Assembly: GCA_025757845.1 (NCBI GenBank)
Contig: CP107211.1
Coordinates: 1,054,001 to 1,118,000 of the forward strand
Origin: Oscillospiraceae bacterium
GTDB lineage: Bacteria > Bacillota > Clostridia > Oscillospirales > Ruminococcaceae
Direction: 5' to 3'
Length of the DNA stretch: 64,000 bases
Translations under genes and position numbers: made by a program
Shown: in pieces, positions 26,423 through 35,387 of the stretch
Numbering within the stretch: position 1 is the stretch's first letter
Layout: each line of letters begins with the position of its first letter
Notes under the pieces: model-generated
Database searches by the model: none
What the model was told of the DNA's origin: nothing
Seen by the model: the letters and a program-made list of their open reading frames with translations, nothing else

Positions 26423-26680
26423 ATGAAAAACAACAGCCCGCAAAAGCACGCTTTCATTTCTTGTCTCATCTTGGTAACAGGAATATTGCTCGTGGTAATA
26501 GGCGCAATGACAACAAAGGAGTACAAAATCAACCTGTGCCTGTTAATCGGTGCAATAGTTGTTATTGGCGGCATTGTATATCATCTCATTATGATGAAAT
26601 GTCCTTATTGTGGCTGCTCGCTTGTTGGTTATAGACCAATCCCTAAAGAGTGCCCAAAGTGTCATAAAAAGTTTGAATAA
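26423..26680 (+). CDS. Small membrane protein with zinc ribbon
   Basis: An 85-residue protein with two hydrophobic helices (FISCLILVTGILLVVIGAM and LLIGAIVVIGGIVYHLIM) followed by CPYCGCSLVGYRPIPKECPKC, a zinc ribbon. The start is ATG 26423 behind AAAGGAAC. A protein with the same layout is encoded in element 2 at 11063-11290. Function unknown. Confidence 0.75.
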   Translation: MKNNSPQKHAFISCLILVTGILLVVIGAMTTKEYKINLCLLIGAIVVIGGIVYHLIMMKCPYCGCSLVGYRPIPKECPKCHKKFE

Positions 26681-26703
26681 TAATCGATCTTTATTACATC
26701 CCT

Positions 26704-26738
26704 TGCGGGCAACCCCAAAACGGTTGCCCGCTATTTTT
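26704..26738 (+). terminator. Rho-independent terminator
   Basis: GCGGGCAAC cccaaaacg GTTGCCCGC followed by TATTTTT. It separates the accessory block from the methylase/helicase gene. Confidence 0.8.
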
Positions 26739-26768
26739 ATACCCTAAAATCTGAAGAAGGAGGCCAAA

Positions 26769-29700
26769 ATGCCAAGCAAAACCGAAGAATACCTCGCCCT
26801 TGCCCAGCGCACGGCGAACGGCTTGACCCGGTATTGGGAAAGCTGGACGGACTACCTGACCACCGCATCCCGGCTGTACAAGTACCCATTTCCGGACCAG
26901 CTGATGATCTACGCCCAGCGCCCGGATGCCACTGCCTGCGCCGACTTTGACATCTGGAACAACAGGATGAACCGTTATGTGCGCCGGGGTGCCAAGGGCA
27001 TCGCTCTGCTGGACGAATCCAGCGGATTTCCCCGACTGCACTACGTTTTCGATGTGTCGGACACCGGAGTACGGCGCAATTCTCGCGACCCGGAGGTGTG
27101 GCAGCTCGGTCCCGATTTGGTGCAGCCGGTTTCAGAAATGCTCGCCGCCACCTACGGCATCAGCGGAGAGCGTGTCAGCCAGCAGCTTGCCGATGTTGCC
27201 GGGAAACTGGTGGCAGATTACTGGGACAACAACAGTGGTGACATTCTCGCCATCGTTGACGGTTCGCTTCTGATGGATTATGATGAAGCCGGTGTGGAGA
27301 TGCAGTTCAAGTCCGCTGCCGCCATCAGTGTCACCTACACGCTGCTGGAACGCTGTGGTCTTGAGCCTGCCGGGTGGTTCGACAAGGACGATTTTCAGGC
27401 GATCTACAATTTCTCCACCCCGGATAGTGTTTACGCCCTCGGCGCAGCCGTCAGCGACATGAGCCGGGAGGTGCTGCACAACATCGAGCGCACCGTAAAA
27501 ACAACCATTCGCCGCCGCAATGCAGAAAGGAGCCAATATGAATACGAACAGCAGGAACGTGACCTACTCGACCGTCGGGGATTACCTTCTCCCGAACCTG
27601 ACCCTGAACCAGCCCCGGAAGCCGCTGGGCAAGTACGGCAGGCTGCGCCGGACGTATCTGATGAACCATCGCCCGGTGCTGTACCACACGATGCTTCTGA
27701 ACGGGAGTCTGTACCCGCACCTGATGGAGGTGGAGCAGACGGCAGAGAGCCGGATGCAGCAGACCATGGAGCAGCTTCTGAAGCAGGACCCAGCCCCGGA
27801 CAAAGCGCAGAATCAACTGATGTGGGTGCAGCACATGAACAGCCTGAAAACGCAGGCAGAGGAACTGGTGATGACGGAGCTGATCTACAGCTAAGTTTTC
27901 TGGATGCGAACATCCCCACCGAAGCCCAGCAAATCGAAAAAATCGACCGAGCGGAGAGCGAAAAAACGCCCTCCGCTTTTGTTTTGTCGCAGGCTGAAAT
28001 TGAGAACGAGCTGCGGCGGCATGGTTCAGGGTTTGCAGGCGGCAAACAGCGCATTATGGCGCTGTACCAGACCCAGCCTGACCGCAAACTCCGTGCCAAA
28101 GCACTGGCAAAGGAGTACGGCATTGGTGGGCACTCCCACGATTTTCTGGACGGAAGCCGTGGTTTTGTGAACCACGACTGGAAGGGGCTGGAATTTGACC
28201 ATTATCCCGACCATCAGAAAATCACCCTGAAATGGGCGCAGGTGGAAAAGTATATCGACCTGATGATCCAGTCCGACCGCTATCTCACCGACAAAGAAAA
28301 GGAATATTATTCGTCTCCTGCGCCTGTCAACGCAAAACCGGATGCCACCCTGACCCATGCAAAAAACCTGATCCGGGCGTTTTGTCAGGAGGAGTACGAC
28401 TCCGAGCCGGACTTTTCCGATTTATCCAAGATCGGCATTGCCTACACCAACGCCACAGACGAGGATATCCCCATTCAGGTCAACGTTGATTTGGTGGGAT
28501 ACCGGGTGGAACGGTATCTGGGCGAGGTGCTGATAGACGAGCGGCAGTATGAAAGTCTGGAAGAACTGACCGAAACCGAGTTGGAAGCACTGGATTTCTC
28601 CGAATTGGTCAGCGTTACAGACGAGGAACTGGAGCATTACCACAGCAAGGCGGAGGAACGCCCGGCACTGCTGCCGCTGGATGCCGCCACCGAGTACAAC
28701 GCCCTGAAAGAGCAGCACCCGGATGCGTTGGTGGGCTTTGAACAGAACGGACAGTTTGAGTTTTACGCAGACGACGCGAAAAAAGTCTGCGAACTTCTGG
28801 GCGGCAAACTTCTGAAAAAGGAAACGGCGTTGGGCACCGTCCCGGTCACCGGCTTCCCCAGAGACCAGTGGGCGTACCGTGCCAAGCAGCTGTGGCAGTG
28901 CGGCGAGAACGTCTACCTTGCCGGGCTGAACGAGGACGGCACCCACCACCAGACCAAGTACCTGCGCCGGGAGGACTATCTGCCGCTGGGTGCCACCGTC
29001 CACATGGAAGGGCGGGCCTTCCGGGTGGATACAGTAAACTTTGATAAGGACAGCGTGACCTTACAGGATATGGCACTGGCCGACCTGCGGATGCCAATTT
29101 TTCGGGAAGAACCGCTATCTGTTGTCCGGGAATTGTACGAACAGCAGGCCGCAGCCATTGATCTGGTTCCCGAAAAAGAGGTCAGCTATAAGGTCGGGGA
29201 CGAAGTTATAGTAGACCTTCCCACCAGAACGATTGAAGGAACAGTAGGCTATATCGGTGATACCGATGTGCGCATCGACACCAGCGCACACGGGCAGTCG
29301 TGGGATAACGAAGTTATCAACAAACGACAATTCGAGGACGGTCTGCGGCAGGTTGAAGCGCAACTTTCCGATGAGGAACTGGACGAGCTGCCTATCTCTG
29401 CCGTGATGGACGGAAAGGTGCAGACCTTCCCGGATGCTGCTGCCTTGGATGAAGCTCTGAATGCTGAACCTGCGCCGGAGCCTGCCGGAAATTTCCACAT
29501 CACGGACGACCATCTGGGTGAGGGCGGCGCAAAGCAGAAATATGCCCGGAACATTGAAGCCATCCGCACCCTGTTCAAGCTGGAACAGGAGCACCGGGGG
29601 GCCACCGCCGAAGAACAGCAGGTGCTTTCCCAGTATGTAGGCTGGGGCGGTCTGTCAGATGCCTTTGACCCCAGCAAAGACAGTTGGGCAAAGGAATATG

Positions 29701-32700
29701 CGGAGCTGAAAGAGCTGCTTTCCGAGGATGAGTACGCCGCCGCCCGCAGCTCTGTTTTGAACGCTCACTATACCAGCCCCACCGTCATCCGTGGCATCTA
29801 CGATGCCGTGGAACGCATGGGATTCCGCAGCGGTAACATCTTGGAGCCGTCCATGGGCGTGGGTAACTTCTTCGGAATGCTGCCGGACACCATGCAGGAT
29901 AGCCGTCTGTACGGCGTGGAACTGGACAGCATCACCGGGCGCATTGCCAAGATGCTGTATCCGCAGGCTGACATTACCGTGGCGGGCTTTGAGACCACAG
30001 ACCGCCGTGATTTCTACGATCTGGCGGTGGGCAACGTGCCCTTCGGCAACTACAAGGTCAACGACAAGGCGTACAACAAGTTGGGATTCAGCATCCACAA
30101 CTACTTTTTCGCCAAGGCCATCGACCAAGTGCGTCCGGGCGGCGTGGTGGCGTTCGTCACCAGCCGCTACACCATGGACAGCAAGGACAGCACCGCCCGC
30201 AAGCACATGGCAGAGCGTGCCGATCTGCTGGGTGCCATCCGTCTGCCGAATAATGCGTTCCGTGCCAACGCTGGCACAGATGTTGTCAGCGACATTATCT
30301 TTTTGCAGAAGCGTGACCGCCCCATCGACCATGAGCCGGACTGGGTACAGCTTGGCAAGACCGAGGACGGCTTTGCCATCAACCAGTATTTCGTAGACCA
30401 CCCGGAGATGGTGCTGGGCGAACTGACCACCGAGAGCACTCAGTACGGACGAGAGGAATTGACGGTTGCGCCCCTTAAGGGTGCAAACCTTGCCGACCAG
30501 CTTGCCGAGGCAGTGCGGCATATTGAAGGGCAGTATACTGCCGCAGAGGTAGACGCTCCCGACATTGCCGAGGAAGAAACCACCCGGCGCACACTGCCTG
30601 CTGACCCGGAGGTGAAGAACTTTTCCTACACCGTGGTGGACGGCGAGGTTTTCTACCGGGAAAACTCCGTGATGACGCAGGTGGAACTGTCCGACAACGC
30701 CAAAGGCCGGGTAGCTGGTATGGTGGAGTTGCGGCAGATCGTCAACGAACTGATTCAGCAGCAGTTGAATGACTTCCCGGACGAGGACATTAAGGCATCG
30801 CAGGCCAAGTTGAATGCCGCCTATGATGCCTTTGCCGCAAAATACGGTCTGCTGAACGACCGCAAAAATGGGCGGCTGTTTGAGCAGGATTCCTCGTATT
30901 ATCTGCTGTGTTCGCTGGAAAATCTAGACGAGCAGGGACAGCTCAAGAGCAAAGCTGCAATGTTTACGAAACGGACGATTCGCCCGGAGCGCACCGTCAC
31001 CAGTGTGGATACCCCCAGCGAAGCACTGGCAGTATCTATTGGTGAGCATGGTAAGGTCGATTTGCCTTATATGGCAGAACTGCTGGGCACTCCCGGTAAC
31101 TATGAGCGCATCACCACCGAATTGTCCGGCGTGATTTTCAAAGACCCTGCTGTGGATGCTGACGACCCGGAAGCAGGCTGGCAGACTGCGGACGAATACC
31201 TTTCGGGTAATGTACGCGATAAGCTGCGGATGGCACAGCTTGCTGCGGAAAGTCACCCGGAGTTCAAGGTTAATGTGGACGCACTGACCAAGGCACAGCC
31301 CAAAGATCTGGAGGCATCTGAAATTGATGTGCGTTTGGGTGCCACTTGGCTTGCCCCCTCCATCGTGCAGCAGTTTATGATGGAAACTTTTCAGCCGCCC
31401 TATCGTATCCGCTACAACAATGCCATCACCGTTCGCTACTCCCCTTACACTTCCGAATGGCGAATCAGCAATAAATCTGCTACTGGCTTCGGTGACATTA
31501 TGGCCACCGAAACCTACGGTACCCGCCGAGCCAACGCTTACAAGATTTTGGAGGATACCTTGAATTTGCGTGACAGCCGCGTTTATGATACCATCGAGGA
31601 GGATGGGAAAGAAAAGCGTGTGCTGAATCAAAACGAAACCACCCTCGCCCAGCAGAAACAGCAGGCCATCAAGGATGCTTTTGCTGGCTGGGTCTGGAAA
31701 GATCCGCAGCGGCGGACTCTGCTGGTGAAGAGGTACAATGAGCTTTTTAACAGCACCCGACCCCGTGAGTATGACGGAAGTCATATTCATTTTGTGGGCA
31801 TGAACCCGGAGATCAATTTGCGAGAGCATCAGCGCAATGCGGTTGCCCATGTGCTGTATGGGTACAATACCCTTTTGGCGCACGAAGTCGGTGCCGGCAA
31901 GAGCTTTGAGATGGCGGCTTCCGCTATGGAACTGAAACGTCTGGGTTTGTGCCAGAAAAGTCTTTTTGTCGTGCCAAACCATTTGACGGAACAATGGGCC
32001 AGCGAATTTTTACGCCTGTACCCCAATGCAAAGCTGCTGGTCACCAGCAAAAAAGATTTTGAACCCAGTAATCGCAAAAAATTCTGTGCGAGAATTGCGA
32101 CCGGTGATTATGATGCGGTTATCATCGGACACAGCCAGTTTGAAAAGATACCCTTGTCCGCAGAACGACAGGAGCGTCTGATTCAGGAACAGATGGATGA
32201 AATCGAGGAGGCCATCGAAGAAGCAAAAGCACAGGTTGGCGAGCATTTCACAGTAAAGCAGCTGGAAAAGTTGCGCAAGTCTCTGAAACAGAAACTGGAA
32301 AAGCTGCAAGGCACAGACCGTAAAGATGATGTGGTTACGTTTGAACAATTAGGTGTAGACAGGTTGTTTGTAGATGAAAGTCAGGCGTTTAAGAACCTCT
32401 ACTTGTACACGAAAATGCGTAATGTCGCAGGTTTGAGTACGAGCGAGGCGCAAAAATCCAGCGATATGTTCGGCAAGTGCCGCTATCTGGATGAAATCAC
32501 CGGAGGCCGTGGCGTGATTTTTGCAACGGGTACACCCCTGAGCAATAGCATGACCGAGATGTACACCCTCATGCGCTATCTCCAGTACAACACCTTGCAG
32601 CAGAAAGGGCTGACCCATTTTGATGCGTGGGCTTCTACTTTTGGTGAAACTACTACTGCCATCGAACTTGCGCCCGAAGGCACCGGATACCGTGCACGCA

Positions 32701-34355
32701 CTCGTTTTGCGAAGTTCTTCAACTTGCCTGAACTGATGGCGATGTTCAAAGAAGCGGCGGCTATCAAGACCAGCGATCAGTTGAACCTGCCAGTGCCCCA
32801 AGCTAAATTTGAAACCGTAGTGGTCAAGCCTTCGGAAATCCAACAGGACATGGTGCAGGCGTTGAGCGAACGTGCAGCCGAAGTCCACAGCGGTTCTGTT
32901 GACCCCTCTGTGGATAATATGTTGAAAATCACGTCGGATGGCCGCAAAATCGGTCTTGACCAGCGGTTGATGAATTCCGCTCTGCCCGATGACCCCAACA
33001 GCAAGTTAAATGACTGCGTCAACAACGTACTGCGCATCTGGAACGACACCAAGGAGCAGAAGCTGACCCAGCTGATTTTCTGCGATATGTCTACTCCCAA
33101 GGGGGACGGTTCGTTCAACGTCTATGACGATATTCGCACCAAGCTGCTCAACGCCGGTGTGCCCGAACAGGAGATCGAGTTCATCCACAACGCAGATACG
33201 GAGAACAAGAAAGCAGAACTTTTCTCCAAGGTACGCAGCGGACAGGTGCGTGTGCTGCTGGGCAGCACTGCCAAAATGGGAGCAGGGACCAACGTTCAGA
33301 CGCTGCTCGTAGCGGTGCATCATCTGGATGTGGGCTGGCGTCCGTCTGATATGACCCAGCGTAACGGCAGAATCATCCGCCAAGGCAACCAAAACAAACA
33401 AGTCTACATCTATAACTACGTCACGGAATCGACATTTGACGCCTACCTCTATCAGACCCTTGAGAATAAACAGAAGTTTATCTCGCAGATCATGACGAGC
33501 AAATCGCCTATGCGATCTTGCGATGATATTGACGAACAGGCTTTATCTTACGCAGAAATCAAGGCTCTGTGTGTAGGCGACCCTCGCATCCGGGAAAAGA
33601 TGGACTTGGACGTGCAGGTAGCAAAATTGAAGGTGCTGCGCGGAGACTTCCAGAATCAGAAATATCGTCTGGAGGATAAGCTGCTCAAAACTTTCCCGGA
33701 GGAGATCCAGAAACAGAAAACCCGCATTGCTGCTTTGCAGCAGGATTCACAGATTGCAGCAACACACCCGCAGGACAAAGAAAACTTCTGCGGTATGACC
33801 ATCAAGGGCATGGTGTACGATGACAAAAAGGCTGCAGGCGAACGGCTGCTGCTGGCTCGGCAGGAGATGCCCAATGCTGATATGATGCTGCTGGGCACCT
33901 ACCGTGGCTTTGAACTGAACATTCGATTCGACAGCTTCAAAAATGAGCATCAGGCCGTACTCCGGGCAGAGTTGAGTTACCCGGTGTCGCTGGGCGATGA
34001 TGCACGCGGCAATATCACTCGTCTGGACAATGCCATCGACAATTTCGCTGACCGTATTGCAGATGCCGAAAATGCTCTGCAAAACCTTGAACAGCAGAAG
34101 CAGGCCGCAGAGGTCGAAGTGGCAAAGCCCTTTGCACAGGAGGAAGAACTGGCCGAAAAGTCTGCCCGCCTTGCTGAATTGAACGCCTTGCTGAACATCG
34201 ACCGTGACCGCAGTTCCTCGCAGGATGTTCCCGAAGAAACCGAAGCACCCGCAACTCGTCCGTCTGTGCTGGCTGCACTGGGGGAAAAGACCAATCAGCC
34301 GGAGCCTGTCAAACCGTTCCGCAGCTATTATGATAAGGATGGTGATGCACGATGA
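26769..34355 (+). CDS. Giant N6-adenine methylase / SNF2-like helicase of ICE
   Basis: A 2528-residue protein behind AAGGAGG. In order: an ArdC-like N-terminal domain (residues 1-130), a Pro/Ala/Asp-rich linker (about 255-375), YodL/LPD-type segments (about 540-860), a methylase domain with EPSMGVGNF (about 1024) and the NVPFG variant of the NPPY motif (about 1090), then a helicase with Walker A HEVGAGKS (about 1704), DESQAFKN (about 1867), GAGTN (about 2170) and QRNGRIIRQGNQ (about 2197). It ends in a coiled coil. The layout recalls phage P1 DarB and is thought to protect incoming DNA. The linker overlaps tnpV. Confidence 0.92.
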   Translation: MPSKTEEYLALAQRTANGLTRYWESWTDYLTTASRLYKYPFPDQLMIYAQRPDATACADFDIWNNRMNRYVRRGAKGIALLDESSGFPRLHYVFDVSDTGVRRNSRDPEVWQLGPDLVQPVSEMLAATYGISGERVSQQLADVAGKLVADYWDNNSGDILAIVDGSLLMDYDEAGVEMQFKSAAAISVTYTLLERCGLEPAGWFDKDDFQAIYNFSTPDSVYALGAAVSDMSREVLHNIERTVKTTIRRRNAERSQYEYEQQERDLLDRRGLPSPEPDPEPAPEAAGQVRQAAPDVSDEPSPGAVPHDASERESVPAPDGGGADGREPDAADHGAASEAGPSPGQSAESTDVGAAHEQPENAGRGTGDDGADLQLSFLDANIPTEAQQIEKIDRAESEKTPSAFVLSQAEIENELRRHGSGFAGGKQRIMALYQTQPDRKLRAKALAKEYGIGGHSHDFLDGSRGFVNHDWKGLEFDHYPDHQKITLKWAQVEKYIDLMIQSDRYLTDKEKEYYSSPAPVNAKPDATLTHAKNLIRAFCQEEYDSEPDFSDLSKIGIAYTNATDEDIPIQVNVDLVGYRVERYLGEVLIDERQYESLEELTETELEALDFSELVSVTDEELEHYHSKAEERPALLPLDAATEYNALKEQHPDALVGFEQNGQFEFYADDAKKVCELLGGKLLKKETALGTVPVTGFPRDQWAYRAKQLWQCGENVYLAGLNEDGTHHQTKYLRREDYLPLGATVHMEGRAFRVDTVNFDKDSVTLQDMALADLRMPIFREEPLSVVRELYEQQAAAIDLVPEKEVSYKVGDEVIVDLPTRTIEGTVGYIGDTDVRIDTSAHGQSWDNEVINKRQFEDGLRQVEAQLSDEELDELPISAVMDGKVQTFPDAAALDEALNAEPAPEPAGNFHITDDHLGEGGAKQKYARNIEAIRTLFKLEQEHRGATAEEQQVLSQYVGWGGLSDAFDPSKDSWAKEYAELKELLSEDEYAAARSSVLNAHYTSPTVIRGIYDAVERMGFRSGNILEPSMGVGNFFGMLPDTMQDSRLYGVELDSITGRIAKMLYPQADITVAGFETTDRRDFYDLAVGNVPFGNYKVNDKAYNKLGFSIHNYFFAKAIDQVRPGGVVAFVTSRYTMDSKDSTARKHMAERADLLGAIRLPNNAFRANAGTDVVSDIIFLQKRDRPIDHEPDWVQLGKTEDGFAINQYFVDHPEMVLGELTTESTQYGREELTVAPLKGANLADQLAEAVRHIEGQYTAAEVDAPDIAEEETTRRTLPADPEVKNFSYTVVDGEVFYRENSVMTQVELSDNAKGRVAGMVELRQIVNELIQQQLNDFPDEDIKASQAKLNAAYDAFAAKYGLLNDRKNGRLFEQDSSYYLLCSLENLDEQGQLKSKAAMFTKRTIRPERTVTSVDTPSEALAVSIGEHGKVDLPYMAELLGTPGNYERITTELSGVIFKDPAVDADDPEAGWQTADEYLSGNVRDKLRMAQLAAESHPEFKVNVDALTKAQPKDLEASEIDVRLGATWLAPSIVQQFMMETFQPPYRIRYNNAITVRYSPYTSEWRISNKSATGFGDIMATETYGTRRANAYKILEDTLNLRDSRVYDTIEEDGKEKRVLNQNETTLAQQKQQAIKDAFAGWVWKDPQRRTLLVKRYNELFNSTRPREYDGSHIHFVGMNPEINLREHQRNAVAHVLYGYNTLLAHEVGAGKSFEMAASAMELKRLGLCQKSLFVVPNHLTEQWASEFLRLYPNAKLLVTSKKDFEPSNRKKFCARIATGDYDAVIIGHSQFEKIPLSAERQERLIQEQMDEIEEAIEEAKAQVGEHFTVKQLEKLRKSLKQKLEKLQGTDRKDDVVTFEQLGVDRLFVDESQAFKNLYLYTKMRNVAGLSTSEAQKSSDMFGKCRYLDEITGGRGVIFATGTPLSNSMTEMYTLMRYLQYNTLQQKGLTHFDAWASTFGETTTAIELAPEGTGYRARTRFAKFFNLPELMAMFKEAAAIKTSDQLNLPVPQAKFETVVVKPSEIQQDMVQALSERAAEVHSGSVDPSVDNMLKITSDGRKIGLDQRLMNSALPDDPNSKLNDCVNNVLRIWNDTKEQKLTQLIFCDMSTPKGDGSFNVYDDIRTKLLNAGVPEQEIEFIHNADTENKKAELFSKVRSGQVRVLLGSTAKMGAGTNVQTLLVAVHHLDVGWRPSDMTQRNGRIIRQGNQNKQVYIYNYVTESTFDAYLYQTLENKQKFISQIMTSKSPMRSCDDIDEQALSYAEIKALCVGDPRIREKMDLDVQVAKLKVLRGDFQNQKYRLEDKLLKTFPEEIQKQKTRIAALQQDSQIAATHPQDKENFCGMTIKGMVYDDKKAAGERLLLARQEMPNADMMLLGTYRGFELNIRFDSFKNEHQAVLRAELSYPVSLGDDARGNITRLDNAIDNFADRIADAENALQNLEQQKQAAEVEVAKPFAQEEELAEKSARLAELNALLNIDRDRSSSQDVPEETEAPATRPSVLAALGEKTNQPEPVKPFRSYYDKDGDAR
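27538..27894 (+). CDS. tnpV: TnpV family protein encoded inside the methylase/helicase gene
   Basis: A 118-residue protein in the +1 frame relative to the surrounding gene. It has its own strong site (GAAAGGAG, 5 bases before ATG 27538) and matches the TnpV family: NVTYSTVGDYLLPNLTL, KPLGKYGRLRRTYLMNHRP and a conserved ELIYS end. In the outer frame the same bases encode a low-complexity Pro/Ala/Glu/Asp linker, as expected if tnpV constrains the sequence. TnpV proteins are common in Tn4451-like and related elements; the function is uncertain. Confidence 0.85.
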   Translation: MNTNSRNVTYSTVGDYLLPNLTLNQPRKPLGKYGRLRRTYLMNHRPVLYHTMLLNGSLYPHLMEVEQTAESRMQQTMEQLLKQDPAPDKAQNQLMWVQHMNSLKTQAEELVMTELIYS

Positions 34356-34684
34356 AAGAAAAGCGGGATGAAACCATCATCCTGCGCTTGAGCAAAACAG
34401 AAAAGAACCGTATCTATGAAAAGATGCTCAGCATGGGCATCCGAAGCCTGAGTGCCTATATCCGCAAGATGGCGCTGGACGGCTACTGCCTGAACCTTGA
34501 CCTGCCGCAACTGCGGCGCATGGCATATCTTTTGCAGATGTGCAGCAACAACTTGAACCAGTACGCCAAAGCCGCCAATGAAAATGGTCGGGTCTATGCC
34601 GCCGACATGGAGGACCTGCGGCAGCGGCTGGATGAGCTGATCGACATTGGTCGGCAGATCCTTTCCAAGCTGGCAGAACTCTGA
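34352..34684 (+). CDS. MobC-like relaxosome protein
   Basis: A 110-residue protein with a ribbon-helix-helix type N-terminus (ETIILRLSKTEKNRIYEKM), then SAYIRKMALDG and a helical C-terminus with MCSNNLNQYAKAANENG. This is the MobC family of mobilization proteins, which bind oriT and help the relaxase. It overlaps the stop of the giant gene (ATGA). Together with the relaxase at 35388 it forms the transfer initiation module of the ICE. Confidence 0.88.
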   Translation: MKEKRDETIILRLSKTEKNRIYEKMLSMGIRSLSAYIRKMALDGYCLNLDLPQLRRMAYLLQMCSNNLNQYAKAANENGRVYAADMEDLRQRLDELIDIGRQILSKLAEL

Positions 34685-34695
34685 ATTTTTCTCCG

Positions 34696-34722
34696 CAGTT
34701 GGAGGACTGCGGGGCTACATAA
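34696..34722 (+). repeat. Hairpin followed by TACATA, copy 4
   Basis: GCAGTtggaggACTGC, then ggggcTACATAAGG. The stem sequence differs from copies 1-3, but the placing and the TACATA tail agree. Confidence 0.35.
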
Positions 34723-34734
34723 GGGTTGACATCC

Positions 34735-34764
34735 TTGCAACGTAGTAGTCGATACCTTTATAAT
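34735..34764 (+). promoter_or_regulatory. Promoter for CD1845-like gene
   Basis: TTGCAA (34735-34740), 18 bases, TATAAT (34759-34764), 29 bases before the start of the next gene. A TTGACA at 34725 is too far from this -10 box. Confidence 0.65.
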
Positions 34765-34792
34765 AAGAGCGAACAGAAAGGAAGTGCTTGAT

Positions 34793-35071
34793 ATGATGTC
34801 TATGCTGAAGAAAATTGTTCTTTTCCCGATTTCTCTCTTTGTGGCGTTTCTAGCTCTGATGGCAAGGTGGCTGCTAACCCTGTCCAGCTATGTAGTTGCT
34901 CCGCTGATGCTCTACATCTTCGGCTGCGGCATCTACACTGCTTACCGTCAGACTTGGAATCAGTTCTTTATCCTGCTGGTGGCCGAGTTCATCTGCTTCA
35001 TCCTCTTTTTCGGTACAACTGCCATCACCGAGGGCATCGGGCGTTTCAGTGAGTGGCTTGCAGAACTGTGA
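34793..35071 (+). CDS. CD1845-like small membrane protein
   Basis: A 92-residue protein starting at ATG 34793 (AGAAAGGAAG, 8 bases upstream). It has a Lys-rich start followed by hydrophobic segments (VLFPISLFVAFLALMARWLL, VAPLMLYIFGCGIYTAY and FILLVAEFICFILFFGTTAI). This composition and its place before the relaxase match the CD1845-type proteins of clostridial ICEs. The role is unknown. Confidence 0.72.
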   Translation: MMSMLKKIVLFPISLFVAFLALMARWLLTLSSYVVAPLMLYIFGCGIYTAYRQTWNQFFILLVAEFICFILFFGTTAITEGIGRFSEWLAEL

Positions 35072-35079
35072 GGGATGCT

Positions 35080-35337
35080 ATGAGCAAACAGAAGATAGAG
35101 GATTGCTATTTTGAACACAACAGCACGATTTTTTCTGAGATGCTGGGTGAGGATGAAGAGTATCTGCGACTGAAAAAAGCCAAAAGAGCAGCTGAGGAAT
35201 CCTTGCAGAGCGTTATCAGCAAAGAAGCGTGGAAGCAATATCTCGCCTTAGATGAGATCTGCAACGAGTTGGAATGTGCCCGATACAAGGCGATGTATCT
35301 TGCAGGGACAGCAGACTGCAAAAAACTAGAAGAATGA
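35080..35337 (+). CDS. Small charged helical protein
   Basis: An 85-residue protein starting at ATG 35080 behind GAGGGATGCT. The sequence is mainly charged helices (LRLKKAKRAAEESLQSV, DEICNELECARYKAMYLAG). Proteins of this kind precede the relaxase in related ICEs. Family not recognised with certainty; a structural accessory role is possible. Confidence 0.68.
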   Translation: MSKQKIEDCYFEHNSTIFSEMLGEDEEYLRLKKAKRAAEESLQSVISKEAWKQYLALDEICNELECARYKAMYLAGTADCKKLEE

Positions 35338-35387
35338 TTCAGATGTCGCCTCCGGGCGGCATTTCCTTTTTGTAAGGGGGGATTACG

